A stretch of DNA of 64,000 bases from Chenopodium formosanum (GCA_024500155.1 CM044879.1:27608072-27672071), one strand, 5' to 3'. Counted from the first letter of the stretch, positions 1-11,751 are shown. Numbers and translations: made by a program. Notes: generated from the letters alone by a model not told the origin.

Positions 1-1322
1 ACTAGTTGATTTGGTTAGGAATGTGTGATTAGTTCCTGGTATGTCAATGAATTTGAGTATTGATTCGCAACGATGAGTAGTGTTTCATAACTCACTATTA
101 TGCACATGTGGAGGACGAAGGCATTTGTTCTTTTAGGTAGCCTTCAGATTTATTTAGATACATTTGTTCCCTTCTTGCTACCCATGTTGTTGCTTGTGCC
201 CTTTTATTGTTTTTAGCCACATTACAAGCCATGTTTGCCCCATTGGTTACTAGTCCCAAGCTTGGCTTGGGGGAGCTATTAGTGAGTGAGGTGAGGGAGT
301 TTGTAGTGTGCACATTATTTGCACAGTTTGGGTGGGTTTGAGAAGTTATTTGTTCTTGATCATATTTTTGTTTTGATGAGTTTTATAGTGTATATATTTG
401 AAAATAAAAGTGTGATGAAAAAAGAAAAAAAAAAAGGAGAAGTTCAAAGAAAAAAAGTGAGGAAAAAAAAAAAAGTGAACTTCTAGAAAAAAAAAGAAAA
501 AAAAATGAAAAAAAGAGCAAAAAGAAAAAAAGTTTGATGTTCAAATTATCTAAGTGAAGGTTTATCAAAAGAAAAGAAAGAAAAAAATTGAGTTTCATAG
601 CAAATATTTGAGTTTGAGTTTAGAGTTTGTTTATTCACTCTAGTTTATATTATCATATTTTTATGAGTGAATTTTGTAAGTATTGGGTTTGATTTTTATG
701 ATTGGAGTAATTTTGATGGATTTGTGTTGGAGTTAGTTTTGTTGGAGATGTTTATGATCATTGTATTTGATCATGGGTTTATTAGGATATGACTCCCTTT
801 TAGCAAGGTTTTTCTCTCACATATTCCCAAATTTATCCTACCCTTTCACCCTAGCCTTACATTACAAGGTTAAAAGACCTTTTGACCTTGTGCATAGAGT
901 TGTGTAAATGTGAAAGTGTTGCTTATCAATGCAAGTTATGACTTGACATATTCCGAGTCGACTATTAGGTTGAGTGTATGTCTTTTTAAACACACGAGTG
1001 TTGTGAGTTTGGGAGGGCATTGTTCACATTAAAGGGGTTGAGATGGAGAGCGATCCAGTACATCTTTTACTCGCCACATAAATGAGAGTTGAGTGTGTGA
1101 GCACTAGTCTTGAATTCTATATGCTCTTGTGGTTTGCTCTACTTGACAATTGTTGGGGAGGAAGGGTGATTAGATGGATAGGATTGGTTGATTTTGAAGT
1201 ATGTTCACTTGATTTGCCTTGAATCGTTTGTTTTTGATTTTTATATTGGGGTGAGGCATGTTTTATTGTTCATTGAGGAGCTCTTTGATTAGGGACAAGC
1301 AAAGGTTTGGCTTGGGGGAGTT
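1..1322 (+). mobile_element. 3' internal spacer of an LTR retrotransposon (coding part lies outside the window)
   Basis: Non-coding sequence directly upstream of a 3' LTR. It ends in a polypurine tract, GGCTTGGGGGAG, at 1309-1320, immediately before the LTR start. A second copy of the same tract, embedded in AAGCTTGGCTTGGGGGAG, lies at about 258-275, so the polypurine tract is duplicated. A purine-rich block (A and G only over long stretches) lies at about 415-590. Long non-coding spacers before the 3' LTR are known in Ty3/Gypsy Athila/Tat elements, so this lineage is my inference. Short ORFs here are low-complexity and not credible genes. Confidence 0.6.
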
Positions 1323-2708
1323 TGATGTGTTCAGTTTATATATATATTTATCCCCGTCCCTTGGTCGTAATTAGTAGTGTTTTTGGCTCATTCGAGCCAC
1401 TTTTATTACTAATTTGTGTTTTCCAGTGCTTTGGTAGTTTTGCTTGAGTTTTGTAGGAATTTGCGTACTTGGAGCATTTTCCCGGGTTTTCGAGGAGCAT
1501 CTACAAGTATTGGAAGACCGCGACCACGTTCGATAGCCCAAGACCGATCGGAGGTATCAATCGGTGACTAAGGGCTCAGTTCGGAGGCCTAAAGGATGAG
1601 ACTCGAGGCCCAAAAGCCTCGCCCAAACCACAATAGGGGCGCCCGAAGGCGCGCCCAGACAAGCGGGGCGAAGCAACCTTTGAAGAGTGTCCGCGCCCGG
1701 AGCACGCGCCCGGCCGGGCGCGAGAAGACACTTGAGGAAAAAAAGGCGGGCCCGGTCGGGCGAGCCACTGCCCGACCGGGCGCGAGTGTTCCTAGGAGTT
1801 TATTATTTTCCGTTCAATTTGTTTAACGATTAGTGCTTGCTTAGTATTAATGCAATTTTATTAGGCAAGATTAGGGACCTCTTATTCACTTCTCTTACTC
1901 TAGATTTTAGTTCCTTCTCTATCTACTAAGAATTTCTCTCTCTAGATTTATTTTCTCTCTTGTTCCTTAAACTCCATTGTAATTCTGTCGTCTTGGTATG
2001 GTTTCTCTCTTAATTAATCTCAATATTTTATTCATTCAATTTCTTCATGTCTTGTTTAATTATTATGTTTTGTTTAGTTTTAATCATGTCTGAGTAGTTC
2101 TTTTTCTAGGGTTTATGGGGATCTAATAAATAATATGAAGGGGTAATTTTATGATTATTGATTGTTAATGCTTAATTGGTTTCCTATTGATTGATTTAAT
2201 ACTCTGCAACTAGATTAGCGCTGGTTTAATTGTATGAGTTTAGCAATATTGATTCGAGATTCGAGAGATAAGAATTAATATTTAGGCTTAGTTTCAATAG
2301 GCGGACTAATTTATAAATGGTTAGGTCGAGATTCGAGAGATGAGATTTAATACCTGTAAATTAACTCTGTGATTGTAATACGTAGCGAAAGCCCTTTATG
2401 ATCTGATTAATTGATACATTGATAATTGATTATTATGTTTTACCCTGGAATATTATTTATTGGTGAACCTATGCCCTAGGTCTTTTATTCATTGTTTTCC
2501 TCCTACTTTTATTTCTCCCTACTTTTATTCTTCGTAGTATAATTCCTTTAAATAACAACAATTTGGTTACTTAATAATTTAGATTATAATTAATTAATTA
2601 GGAATAAAAAGACTTGTTTCCCTGTGGATTCGACCCTACTTCCCTATCTATTTTAGTTAGTGGTTTTAGGAATTACTTTTGATTAGGTGATACGACTTTA
2701 GCCTGTCA
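1323..2708 (+). repeat. 3' LTR of a Gypsy-type (Athila/Tat-like) retrotransposon
   Basis: It begins TGATGTGTTC right after the polypurine tract and ends GCCTGTCA, the usual TG...CA borders; length is 1386 bp. A TATA-rich stretch lies near 1338-1350. A very GC-rich segment (1555-1790) with repeated GCGCCCG motifs lies inside it. The 5' LTR is outside the window, so the target duplication cannot be tested, and no primer binding site follows 2708. The assignment to a 3' LTR rests on the preceding polypurine tract. Confidence 0.65.
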
Positions 2709-2847
2709 GTTATGACAGTTTAGGTAGTGGTTGTGAGTGGTGGTTTAAAGAGGTGATACTAGTGGTTCAGGTGTGTTGGACTGGTGGTTGTGGCGATTTT
2801 GGGTATTAGAGATGGTTGTGGGGTTAGCCGATTAGGGTAGCTTTACA

Positions 2848-3360
2848 CAGGGGCGGTTCTGGCCGGAGCAGGGTAGTCGACGGAACAGGGCCCCCAAATT
2901 TGAGGGGCCCCGAAATTCAGATATATGTAATTAAGTTGTACATAATATCACAAGATTATAGTTAGAACACTTATGCATTGTGTACGAGACCCAGTTTCAA
3001 GCCTTGGGGCTAGCATTTTTTTTATTTTTTTGGAAAAGGTTGTGAGTGTCAGTCAAATTCAATGAACTAAGTCACTTTATCTAGAATCCTCCGCCCAAAC
3101 CTTTCCTCTTCTCCAATATTTTTCTCCAAAAAAACTTTCAATCTATCAATCTATTTCCCAAAAACACTCTATATTTCCAAAATTAATTTCACACTTAACT
3201 ATTTTAACATCTTGTTTTCAACATTTTTAATTTACTTTTTATTAGTATCTTCAATTATTCAATTAGCCCAAAAATATTTCATCTTCCAAAATAATTTTGC
3301 CCCATTTTAAAAAGTTGAACAGGGCCCCAATTTTTTTTTGCAATTTTAGCCCCGGCAATG
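2848..3360. mobile_element. Non-autonomous hAT-type DNA transposon
   Basis: The 513 bp element starts CAGGGGCGGTTC and ends in the inverse of CATTGCCGGGGC, so the TIRs are short and imperfect. It is flanked by the perfect 8-bp repeat GCTTTACA (2840-2847 and 3361-3368), the size typical of hAT insertions. A GGGCCCC block lies near both ends. It has no ORF. It sits between the LTR and the 3' end of the ERV1 gene. Confidence 0.7.
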
Positions 3361-3369
3361 GCTTTACAC

Positions 3370-3761
3370 GAAACTCAACGGAATCATTAACGTCTTGATA
3401 AGTAAGGGTGTCACGTGGTTCTTATATGGACCTTAGGGTACAGGTACCACGTGGAATTCCAAGTTTGAAGAAATACAATGTAGTAAAGTTAATACCTCAA
3501 GGATATCATGTAAAAAAACTTTAGTAGTAGTAGTTGTTTCTAAAAGTGAATAAGTTATAGGCACTTGTTTGCAAAATTTTAATTGGAATAATTAATTAAT
3601 CCCAATAAGTTGCCTCATTTATGCAACTCAGAGGGACCAAGTCGTTGTGTACTGTGTAGGGCAGAACTAGTTCTATCTCTTGTAACCTCAGAAATCCAAA
3701 TAATTATAAGCATCAGTCATACAAAGATAATCTGATATTAACAAAAGAAGATTGAATAGTC
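3370..3761. other. 3' flank of the ERV1 gene
   Basis: No ORF or repeat was recognised. It probably includes the ERV1 3' UTR (read on the minus strand), but I could not fix a polyadenylation site. Confidence 0.4.
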
Positions 3762-6700
3762 TCATATGTCATCCCCAAAGGTTGTAGTTCCCTGTAAATC
3801 ACACAGACGTTGCTCGCAGTCCAGCTTGCCCCATCTGGCATCAACTCGCTCACAGGGGAATATGGGCTTACTTAGGCTGGTGAACAAAAATAAGATGAAA
3901 AGAATAGAGTTAAAAGCACTTCTGCAAAGTAATATTACTTCTATTCCAAAGGGATTAAGATTACAATCACAAAATTCTAATATTAGACTTCGACTTTTAA
4001 ATTTTAATACTAAACTGATCTTGAATAGTTGTTTCACATAAGACAGATTACTTAGTCATAGGCTTACAGCTAGTCAGTAATAAGAATTTCAATCGATGTG
4101 TTAGATTCAGCAATTAAGAAATTGGTTTTTTGTACGTGTCATATTTAAGATCAGATTATCAATCACCCTAATAATATCAGAACATGTAATCCTTTTACAG
4201 CATCCATCAGATGCTATGTCAGCTTCTTTGCTTTCATTTTTAGTTTTTGTTTTAATTTCTTTTTGTGTAGTACTTTATGCTCAGTCCCTTTATTAGAATT
4301 AGAACTACTCATATACCAGCCTCCCAAAAAATAATTGGCCAAAATTATACAAACACGCTTCTTACCTTCTGTTAACAACATTATGAACATGACATAGCCA
4401 TTGAGAGAACTCAGCTTGAGATCCAGCTTGTACAGGATTTGCTCTGTTTCGTAAAAAAATAAATTATTCTATTAAAAAGAGAGGACAGAGAGATGCAAAT
4501 TATTATACTTAGTTTGCTAGCAGAAGATGCAAATTGTAAACAGATTTTTACCACATATGAAGTAATTGACAACAGATAAATAAATAAAAATGTTTCCATA
4601 AATGGTAGTGAACGATATTCTGTAACCACATAATGTCTTAAGCAAGTAGACAACCTTAAAACACAGTTGTAATTCAACACAAGTTGGTGGATATAACGGC
4701 AGCTATATGTCACGACTCATGTCCCACACCCTTGGTAGCGTCAATGCGGTCGTATGGGCAATAGGCAACAATTTGGGCCAAGGGAGATGCCCATGGGTGC
4801 TACTAAGCACATTCACCTTTTATAGAGCTTTATTTAGCACCCTTGCTGAAATAGTAGTGAACACCGCATTGAGAGTAACACAGTAATGGGTCATTTGGGG
4901 GACCAAATGAAACCCAAATGAGCCCAAACTTGGGGGTCCACCGTTTTTGGGCCTAAGGAAGACAATGGTGCAGCCGGATTTTCGAGGAGAAGTCCGGAAC
5001 ATTCCAGAATGTGCTAGGAGTGTCAGGATGCGTCCAGAAGCTTCTAGAACTTTCTAGGATGCTCTTGTACATTCTTGTAGCTCTAGAGTATTATAGAATA
5101 CTCCGGAATGTTGTACATAGAGAGGAGTAGAGTAGAATGATGTAGAACTCTCTACATTAACCTTGTTTAAAGACCCTTCATTTGAGGAGGTTAGAATGTT
5201 CTAGAGTAGAACTCTCTAGGCACTTGGGAGGCCTATAAATAGGGACCTTTCCCCTCATTTGCAATCCATCCAAGCATTAGTAAACACTCTCATTCTCAAG
5301 CAATCAAAATTCTCTTAACTTACTCTCTCTTGTGCTTACTTACTTTCTCACTTACTTAAGCTTTGGTTGCCTTATTTGCTAGAAGCAATACTCGGGGTTA
5401 AGCCTTGACTATCAGCCTTAGGAAGGAAGAAGGAAGTTAGTGGGCGCGCGTGCAAGGGACTAGGGGAATTAGTCAGCACGTGACACGTGACATATAGCTG
5501 AAAATCATGCTGAAGTTCCTTGTTAAATGTCCGAAGCAAACAAATTTCTGTAAAGCTACAAAATTAAGGTCCCATAAAGAATTTTCAATTCAAAAGACAT
5601 ACGAAGTATACCATATTACTATGAAATTATGAACGATGAACTATAGCCTATAGGTCAATATCCTTGCAACAACTAGCCTTCAACCCTTCTAGTGAAAAAA
5701 AACTTCGGCAGTTTAAATTGCAATACTACAGTACTACCCCATATTAGTTTTCACTTTGTTTCATCACCATGTAATTATTAAGCTTTAGACCTCAGTACCC
5801 AATGCATAAGGCTACGCACAATATTCTTAAACTTCTCCATTGATGACTTGATGCACATACATTACCAAACAATTCCTAACATTGGAAAGCCCCAACACCA
5901 AGATACATTACTAGCATCAATTTAAAAATAATACACGTTAATTTCTTAATTAACCATGCAATAAAACTTAAGCAATCTGCTTAGGGAACAAAGATACAAA
6001 CGCTATTGATACATGAGGTTTTCAATCAAAACAATATATGAGGTTTTTAATTAGAGGTGATCAAATATTGAGTCGGGCCGGGCCGGGCCTTAACACAATT
6101 TATCTTGCCCAAACCCGTAAAAAGTAGCGGGATTGTCGGGTCAAAACGGGCTTTTTGGGTTTTCGGGCCGGTTTCGGGCTTTTTAACTAAAAATGTCTTT
6201 TTATGCTTGCCCAAATCCGCCCTATTTTCGGATCGGGCCGGGCCAATGTTGATTACCTCTATTTTTAAGCAATTTTGCTAAGTTGTATTTTCAATTCTGT
6301 TTTTCTACTTGTTATTTTGGGTATTAAAAGGAATCTTTTTCTGTCTTGATTGTATAGTTGTAATTACACTTGCTAATGCTTATTTAAGCACAAGTGAATT
6401 GTAATGGGAATTAAGAAATGAATTGAACAGCTTCTCTCTCTAACTCTCTTCCTCTACTTTTCTCTATGATCTTATTCTATCCTCTTCCTTCATCTTCTCT
6501 ATTTCCCTTGTTCTTCTGGTATTATCATCATACACCAAATCCTCCCTTATCAGCCATACATAATAGAGTATTCTTTACAGCTCTCAAGGTATTGGAGCAG
6601 CTATTAGCGCAAGATATTGTTCTTTTTTTTCAATTTTCCACCAAAAAAAATTGACAAAACGCAGAAAACACACATTTTCTCAAAATGGTTAGAAGAAGAT

Positions 6701-7503
6701 ACATACAAGTCTAGCGAATCCATAGAAAGATTATTTTCCAACATACATGATAATATGCATGTTCCATATGGTACATCATCATTTACGATTTACACAACTG
6801 AGCTTTCTATATAATTTTGAAGACTCCTAAGCCTGTTTTATAAAAAAATCATTATGATTCCACTAGCTCGAGCCTAGATGAGGTTGGACATATGTTTTAA
6901 GCGTGTAAATTGACCTACAAATGAGCAGTTTCTTAAACCAGGCTTTAAGGATTCCATGTTGATGATTCAAATACAACTGAACCAACCCACTACAAATTAG
7001 CGAAAACATGCACCACTATCACTTTATGGGGCCTAAATAGGAAATGAATGTGTACCTTAAAACTTCTTTAAAGTGATCCGCACATTCCTTGCATGGATAC
7101 ATTCGTGATAAAATTGACATCTGCAAGCCGCATAGATTTTTATGTTCTTAGGCCAATTGATCAACGGAAGAACAAAAATTACAATGGGTAAGAAATAAAA
7201 TATACATCATGCATAAATAATAGCCACATATTCTATTTATGAATTGTTAATAAATGGTCACAAAACATAAAGTAGTAATATTCATTACTATGCCTAAGAT
7301 ACCCATCTAGAATGACTCATGGATACCAGAGAGAGATTGGGAGGTAAAAGAAATACCACCTACTATAATCTAATGACATCATATTATGAGATTTGTTATA
7401 TTGAAGAGGGATTTCCCGAACAAAGGGAGTTAATAACAATAACATAATGAAGACCATTGTTACCAGATTCACTAATCTTCCTCATGAACTACAATTTGAT
7501 ATG

Positions 7504-7549
<46 letters not shown>

Positions 7550-10500
7550 AGGAAATTTGAATTGTTGTATAGTTGAATACTTTTGTACTAGTTCAACAAG
7601 TGACAATGGAATTATCGTACCTAGAGTTGGCAATTCTTAACCTCATCGGATCTCAACTTGAAATTACTAAAAAGATCCAGAACCCCGCCTCAATCTAACC
7701 CAAATTTCCAATTAATATTACAAATACTAATATTTTACGATATTTTTTATAGCACAAATCTAAATCGACCAAACCTGAACCCAACCTATTGACCCAAATT
7801 GCCACCCCTTAACAACAACAACAACGCCTTAGCCTTAGTCCCAAAATGATTTGTAGTCGTATAGCAAATTCGGTGGAAAAATCATTTTACTACATAGCCA
7901 AACATTGCCAAAGTCCGAGCATATCATTACTCAATGATTTAAGATTATATTATTTGTGGAGGTGGTGAGGGGGAGGGGGGGGGAGGTATAGCAAATTAAG
8001 GGACACTAATGCAGAATAATCATTGTATCATACAGCCAAATATTGCCGAAGTAGGAGCATATCATTACTCATTGTTTTCTGATTATATTTGTTCGGAAGA
8101 TTGGGGGGGGGAGGGGGGGGGGGGGGGGGTTGGAGTTGTAGCAAATTTGGTGACATTGGTGCACGCAAAATCATTTAACTACACAGCTAAACAATTGCCA
8201 AAATAGGAGTATATCATTACTCATTTTCCTATTTGCTCAGGGGTGGGAGAGGGGAGTGGTTTATTCGTCAAAAGAACCTCACATGAAATTATGGAATCAA
8301 ATCAGTCATAATTTTCCCTCATGCACTGTATATAACATTACACTGCCTTTTTGTTTGTGATCACCTACTGTTCTCAGAAACGCCATATAGAAGTCAAAGG
8401 AACAGCATAATATAGACATGAAAGTACTATGTGGGTGTGATGGGGTCCCAAAACCAATAATTCAGTCTCCTCCAAATTCCGTTGAGTGATTTATTCATTA
8501 TCATTCGAACAAATTCCAAATAGAACATGTGGAAGACAATGCAACTTACCAGTTCTTTCACATCCTTCTTTTGTTGCCTAGTTGGGTGCTCTGGATACTA
8601 GAAGAAAAAAAAAAAACGGAATTCATGTCACTCTCAAACAAGCGTATTACCTATTAGCAGTTGCTTACAATTCATTTATTTGCTAAAGAAAGGGAAAAGA
8701 TAAAGATAAAGTGTCACCATCCTTAGAAAGAGTAATACCAGTATAGAGAACCTGTGAATCATGAAGAGAAAGTGCAAGTGCACAGCATAAGGATGCTTGT
8801 CAAGACAAGAAGAAGAGTACCTGAGCCGCAAGAGTGTGAAGAAATGTCCAGGTGGACCTTCCAAGATCCTCCTTCGTCACTGGCTGTGAGGCTTTACCCT
8901 ATATTAAAGGAGGCAAACCAAACCTAAGAGGAAAGCAATAGGCTTCAGCATTAAAATTAAGCGCACATTGCATAGCATGACCAATGCAATCCACCAAGTC
9001 TTAAGCCAGCATATGCCTAAAGATGTTCAAAGGATAAGCAACCACAAAGAATGAGGCTGATAAAATCCATAAAATGGCTTTTTATTTATTTGGTTCTCTG
9101 TTTTGAAAATGTAAGGAAATAAGAAATCTAGGATTGCCTTCTCTCAAGGCAGAAACCTAGCTACTGTAAAAGCACATAATGATATGTTCATTCCCAAATG
9201 ATATAGACTTTGATGAGCAAGAATATGGGACACATGATAAATCCACTTGGTTTCAGACTTGGTACAACACAAAGACATTATTTCCTTTCGTTTTCACAAC
9301 CAAAAAAACTGTTCAGAAGGTCTACGAGAAGATCAAAAATTAAGGGATTGTATCAAAAATTATGTCCCAAAAAAAAAAAAAAAAAAAAAAGAGCATCCTC
9401 GAGGATAAGGTATCCTTGTGGTGATCTCATAGTTCCTACGGGGTGGAGACGATGGGGTCGGTCCATAGATTTTCTTTCCTTTTGGCGCCTTTAACTCAAA
9501 GAATTGAAGGGAGGTAGTGAAAATATTTTGTAGTGAATGAACAAGATATTGAGAAATTGTCTAACTACCTATCAACGAATTCCTAGAATTTCAAAGGAAG
9601 TAAGCAACCCTATCAACTTATTTATATACACGATATATGTTGATAACATTAAAGGAGTTTGTGAGGTGATGCAGTTTCTTCACATTGAACTAAAGATAGG
9701 CAATTCAAACCTTTCTAAAATCTCACTGTCACAAACAATAACCAAAAAGATAGGCAATGCAACAGACCTAATGAACTTCGGCTACATGGAACTTTTTTTA
9801 TGCCACTAACAATGTGGCCATGTGGGTTCATCCAGACTCCAGAGCATCTTAATGTCAAACATCGAAATGAATCAGCTCATAACTTCCAAGATGGCACACC
9901 ACATTCACACCTTCCTCATGTACCACATATATAGCGCAATTCATAATTAGACTACCATCATGTTTTCTTTTCAAAAACTAAATAAGGTAAGGTGTAATAG
10001 ACTAACTTGGAGGGGTAGTATAGGTATTCTAGTTTTATTAGTTTATTAGGGTTAATAGTCCTTAGTATAAATATAAATAAAGAGGTAAGGGAAGGAAATA
10101 GGTAGGCAGAAATTTGGTGAGAACCTTTTCGAGAGTTATGGCCTAAAGCCATTATTGGAGATTTGTGAGCTAAACTCATTATCGAAGATTGATAGCCTTG
10201 AGCTATTAAATTATCTTTTGTAACCCTTCTACCGTTATCAATCAATCTTAAAGCTTCCATCTTTTTAGTTCTTGCAACTTACAAAAATCAGATTATCTAC
10301 ATTATTCAAAGAATCAATCTTTCTCTATACTTTTACTGTTATTTGCCCGAGTAAGTAAACAGTAAACACTAGTTCATCACATAAGGGTAACTCTACAGCT
10401 CTTATTATAACACACAAAGACAATTGGCTGCAAATATTCAGAATCCATTAAAACCCATCGTCAAAACCTTCCAAAGAATTTCGAATTCTATTCAAATCCA

Positions 10501-11071
10501 TTGCGTGAATTGTAAAATTCAAGCCGACATCGTAGCGCAAAATCCAGGGAGAGTGAAAGAAATATATGCACCCTTACTATACTATTAAACAGCAAATTCC
10601 AATTGATTTTCAGAATTCAGTTTCTTCTAACCCTTAATTCCAAATAAAACCCAATACAGAAATAACCAAAAATCACAAGAATTCCAATGCAAACAGAAAC
10701 CCCAGATACTTTACTCTCTATATTTCAATAGTTAATGAAGTATAACGCACAAATTCTAAGTTAAAAGAGCATTTAAAAAGTGGGTAATCGAATTATACAA
10801 AAGGGTATAACATAATCATATAAATCAAAGCATAAACAAAGTTTCAAATTGAAAGAATAATCTGACAAAATAAAGGGGAAAATACCTTAGCGGAAATATC
10901 AGTAGGGTGTGATGAATTTGGCTTATTGGAAGGGGATAGAGAAAGAAGAGGCTTTTCATTGGAAGGTGAAGGGTGAATAGCTAAGCCAGCGAAGGAGAAA
11001 AGTTGGGTTTGAATAGAATTTGAAATTCTTTGGAAGGTTTTGAAGATGGGTTCTAATGGATTCTCAGACAT
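3762..11071 (-). CDS. ERV1: ERV1-type FAD-linked sulfhydryl oxidase (six exons)
   Basis: Six exons join in frame: 10886-11071, 8821-8898, 8550-8597, 7056-7120, 4366-4443 and 3762-3876, giving 570 nt and 189 aa. All introns have GT-AG borders; they measure 1987, 222, 1429, 2612 and 489 bp. The protein shows the family signature: the proximal redox centre YPCKEC (C114/C117), the FAD-site segment WLCHVHN with C143 paired with C160 (CX16C), and the C-terminal CX4C pair C172/C177. That C-terminal shuttle disulfide is diagnostic of plant Erv1; yeast and animal forms carry it N-terminally. Family knowledge: it reoxidises Mia40-type substrates in the mitochondrial intermembrane space and passes electrons to cytochrome c or oxygen. 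Plant Erv1 is about 190 aa, so this copy looks full length. Introns 1, 3 and 4 contain inserted repeats. No disabling mutation is visible. Confidence 0.95.
4708..5492 (+). mobile_element. Solo LTR in ERV1 intron 4 (family shared with 62330-63131)
   Basis: The 785 bp element starts TGTCACGACTC and ends CACGTGACA. It has a TATAAATA box at 5234-5241, followed by a CT-rich leader, as expected of an LTR promoter. TATA flanks both ends (4704-4707, 5493-5496), and the outer bases also mirror each other (AGCTATA / TATAGCT). No primer binding site or coding sequence is present. A diverged copy in the opposite orientation lies at 62330-63131, which supports the borders. Inserted sense is opposite to ERV1 transcription. 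Confidence 0.7.
5493..7055. other. Rest of ERV1 intron 4, mostly decayed repeats
   Basis: It includes a GC-skewed repeat block with CGGGCCGGGCC motifs at about 6065-6245. Next comes an LTR-like stretch at about 6290-6570 with a TATTTAAGCAC motif and a CT-rich leader, whose borders I could not set. The 6466-6814 ORFs are T-rich and not credible. Confidence 0.35.
7506..7548. repeat. Poly(T) tract in ERV1 intron 3
   Basis: An uninterrupted run of about 43 T. It could be the tail of a minus-strand retroposon, but no body with target duplications was recognised. Confidence 0.8.
7852..8262 (+). repeat. Three-copy tandem repeat with G-runs in ERV1 intron 3
   Basis: Three diverged units of about 127-150 bp begin near 7852, 7982 and 8130. 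Each reads TAGCAAATT, then an ATCATT block, CATTGCCAAA, and GAGCATATCATTACTCA. Each ends in a G-rich run that expands to over 20 nearly pure G in unit two (about 8102-8129). The G-runs account for most of the unit length difference. Confidence 0.8.
9225..9385 (+). pseudogene. rps3: Nuclear plastid DNA fragment: 5' end of rps3, frameshifted
   Basis: The reading MGHMINPLGFRLGTTQ matches the conserved plastid ribosomal protein S3 N-terminus. After FSQPK the frame shifts by one base, and the next frame reads NCSEGLREDQKLRDCIKNYV, again typical of plastid rps3. The match runs for about 50 codons and ends in a run of about 24 A at 9366-9389, where plastid rps3 has a short A-run. It lies inside ERV1 intron 1 in the opposite orientation. 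It is a NUPT relic, not a gene. How far the plastid insert extends beyond these borders is unknown. Confidence 0.85.
9537..10430. other. Middle of ERV1 intron 1
   Basis: An LTR-like segment is suggested at about 9960-10330: a TATAAATATAAATA box near 10060-10080, then a leader with TTATCAATCAATC. Its borders and target duplications were not found. The ORFs here have no recognisable family. Confidence 0.25.
10441..10500 (+). repeat. Inverted partial copy of ERV1 exon 1 inside intron 1
   Basis: Read on the plus strand, this 60-bp segment matches ERV1 exon 1 (minus strand 11063-11004) with 4 mismatches by eye. It encodes QNPLKPIVKTFQRISNSIQ against the exon's ENPLEPIFKTFQRISNSIQ. The two copies are inverted about 500 bp apart in the same pre-mRNA, so they could pair. 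The frame stays open beyond the match up to about 10588 but has no ATG. Confidence 0.8.
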
Positions 11072-11359
11072 GGATAGAGCCAAAATCAGAACTCTTCTAG
11101 TCCTATGTGGTTTAACACCGGAGCCGCAGCTAATTAATTTGATAAATAAAATTTGATTACCGCAAAATGCTAAACAAAATGTCTGGTGAATACGGCATTT
11201 TCTTAAATTTATCAACGATGGTGGGCTTATATTATTTAAAAAGTTATTGATCTAATTAAAATTTTGTTATTTGATTAACAAATTTGGTTTATCATAATGA
11301 TGAACTTTATATTCTCAACACTCACACATATGACCCAACATCACCTGATTCGAACAAAA
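11072..11359 (-). promoter_or_regulatory. ERV1 5' flank, presumed promoter
   Basis: This is the interval between the ERV1 start codon and the target duplication of the MULE. It is AT-rich. No certain TATA box was picked out. The MULE end lies about 290 bp from the ATG, so its TIR probably adjoins or lies within the ERV1 promoter region. Confidence 0.4.
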
Positions 11360-11368
11360 AAAATTATA

Positions 11369-11560
11369 GGGAAATTCCCATTGATACACTCCAGGTATTG
11401 ACTTTTCTCAGCGGTACCACCTTTTTTTTTTGACTTCCTGCTGATACACTTGAGTTTTTGACTTTATAATTGACGTGATTAAGTCTGTTAATCAGACGTT
11501 AATAACTTTGTTTATTGACATTTTAGGCTTAGTAATAGATGAAATGACTTATGTACCCCC
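11369..11560 (+). repeat. Left TIR of the MULE
   Basis: It matches the reverse complement of 16600-16798. Shared blocks include GGGAAATTCCCA, TTGACTTTTCTCAG, ACGTGATTA and CGTTAATAACTT. Divergence between the arms is substantial by eye, with several small indels. Confidence 0.85.
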
Positions 11561-11642
11561 ATTTTTTAATCATTTCCCTCCAAAAATTTCCCCCTTAATT
11601 TTGCTTTATTTCCCTCCAACTTCCCAACCCTTAGTCTCTCCC

Positions 11643-11649
11643 TATAAAA
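11643..11649 (+). promoter_or_regulatory. TATA box for the GRF zinc-finger gene
   Basis: TATAAAA lies 103 bp before the ATG at 11752, followed by a CT-rich leader typical of plant 5' UTRs. It lies just inside the left TIR, so the TIR is the likely promoter region. Confidence 0.55.
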
Positions 11650-11751
11650 CCCCACTTTCCCTCTGTATTTTTCCTAAAATTTCCCCTCCATTTTTTCGAT
11701 CTCACCTCTTCTCCTTTTCTTTTTGTTTCTGTTTGTCCATGCTGGTCTGAC

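Noticed and set aside
383..598. Phe/Leu/Ser-rich minus-strand ORF
   Set aside because: Produced by the purine-rich tract on the plus strand; no motif.
1596..1826. Arg/Ala/Pro-rich ORF in the first LTR
   Set aside because: Follows from the GC-rich LTR segment with repeated GCGCCCG; no family resemblance.
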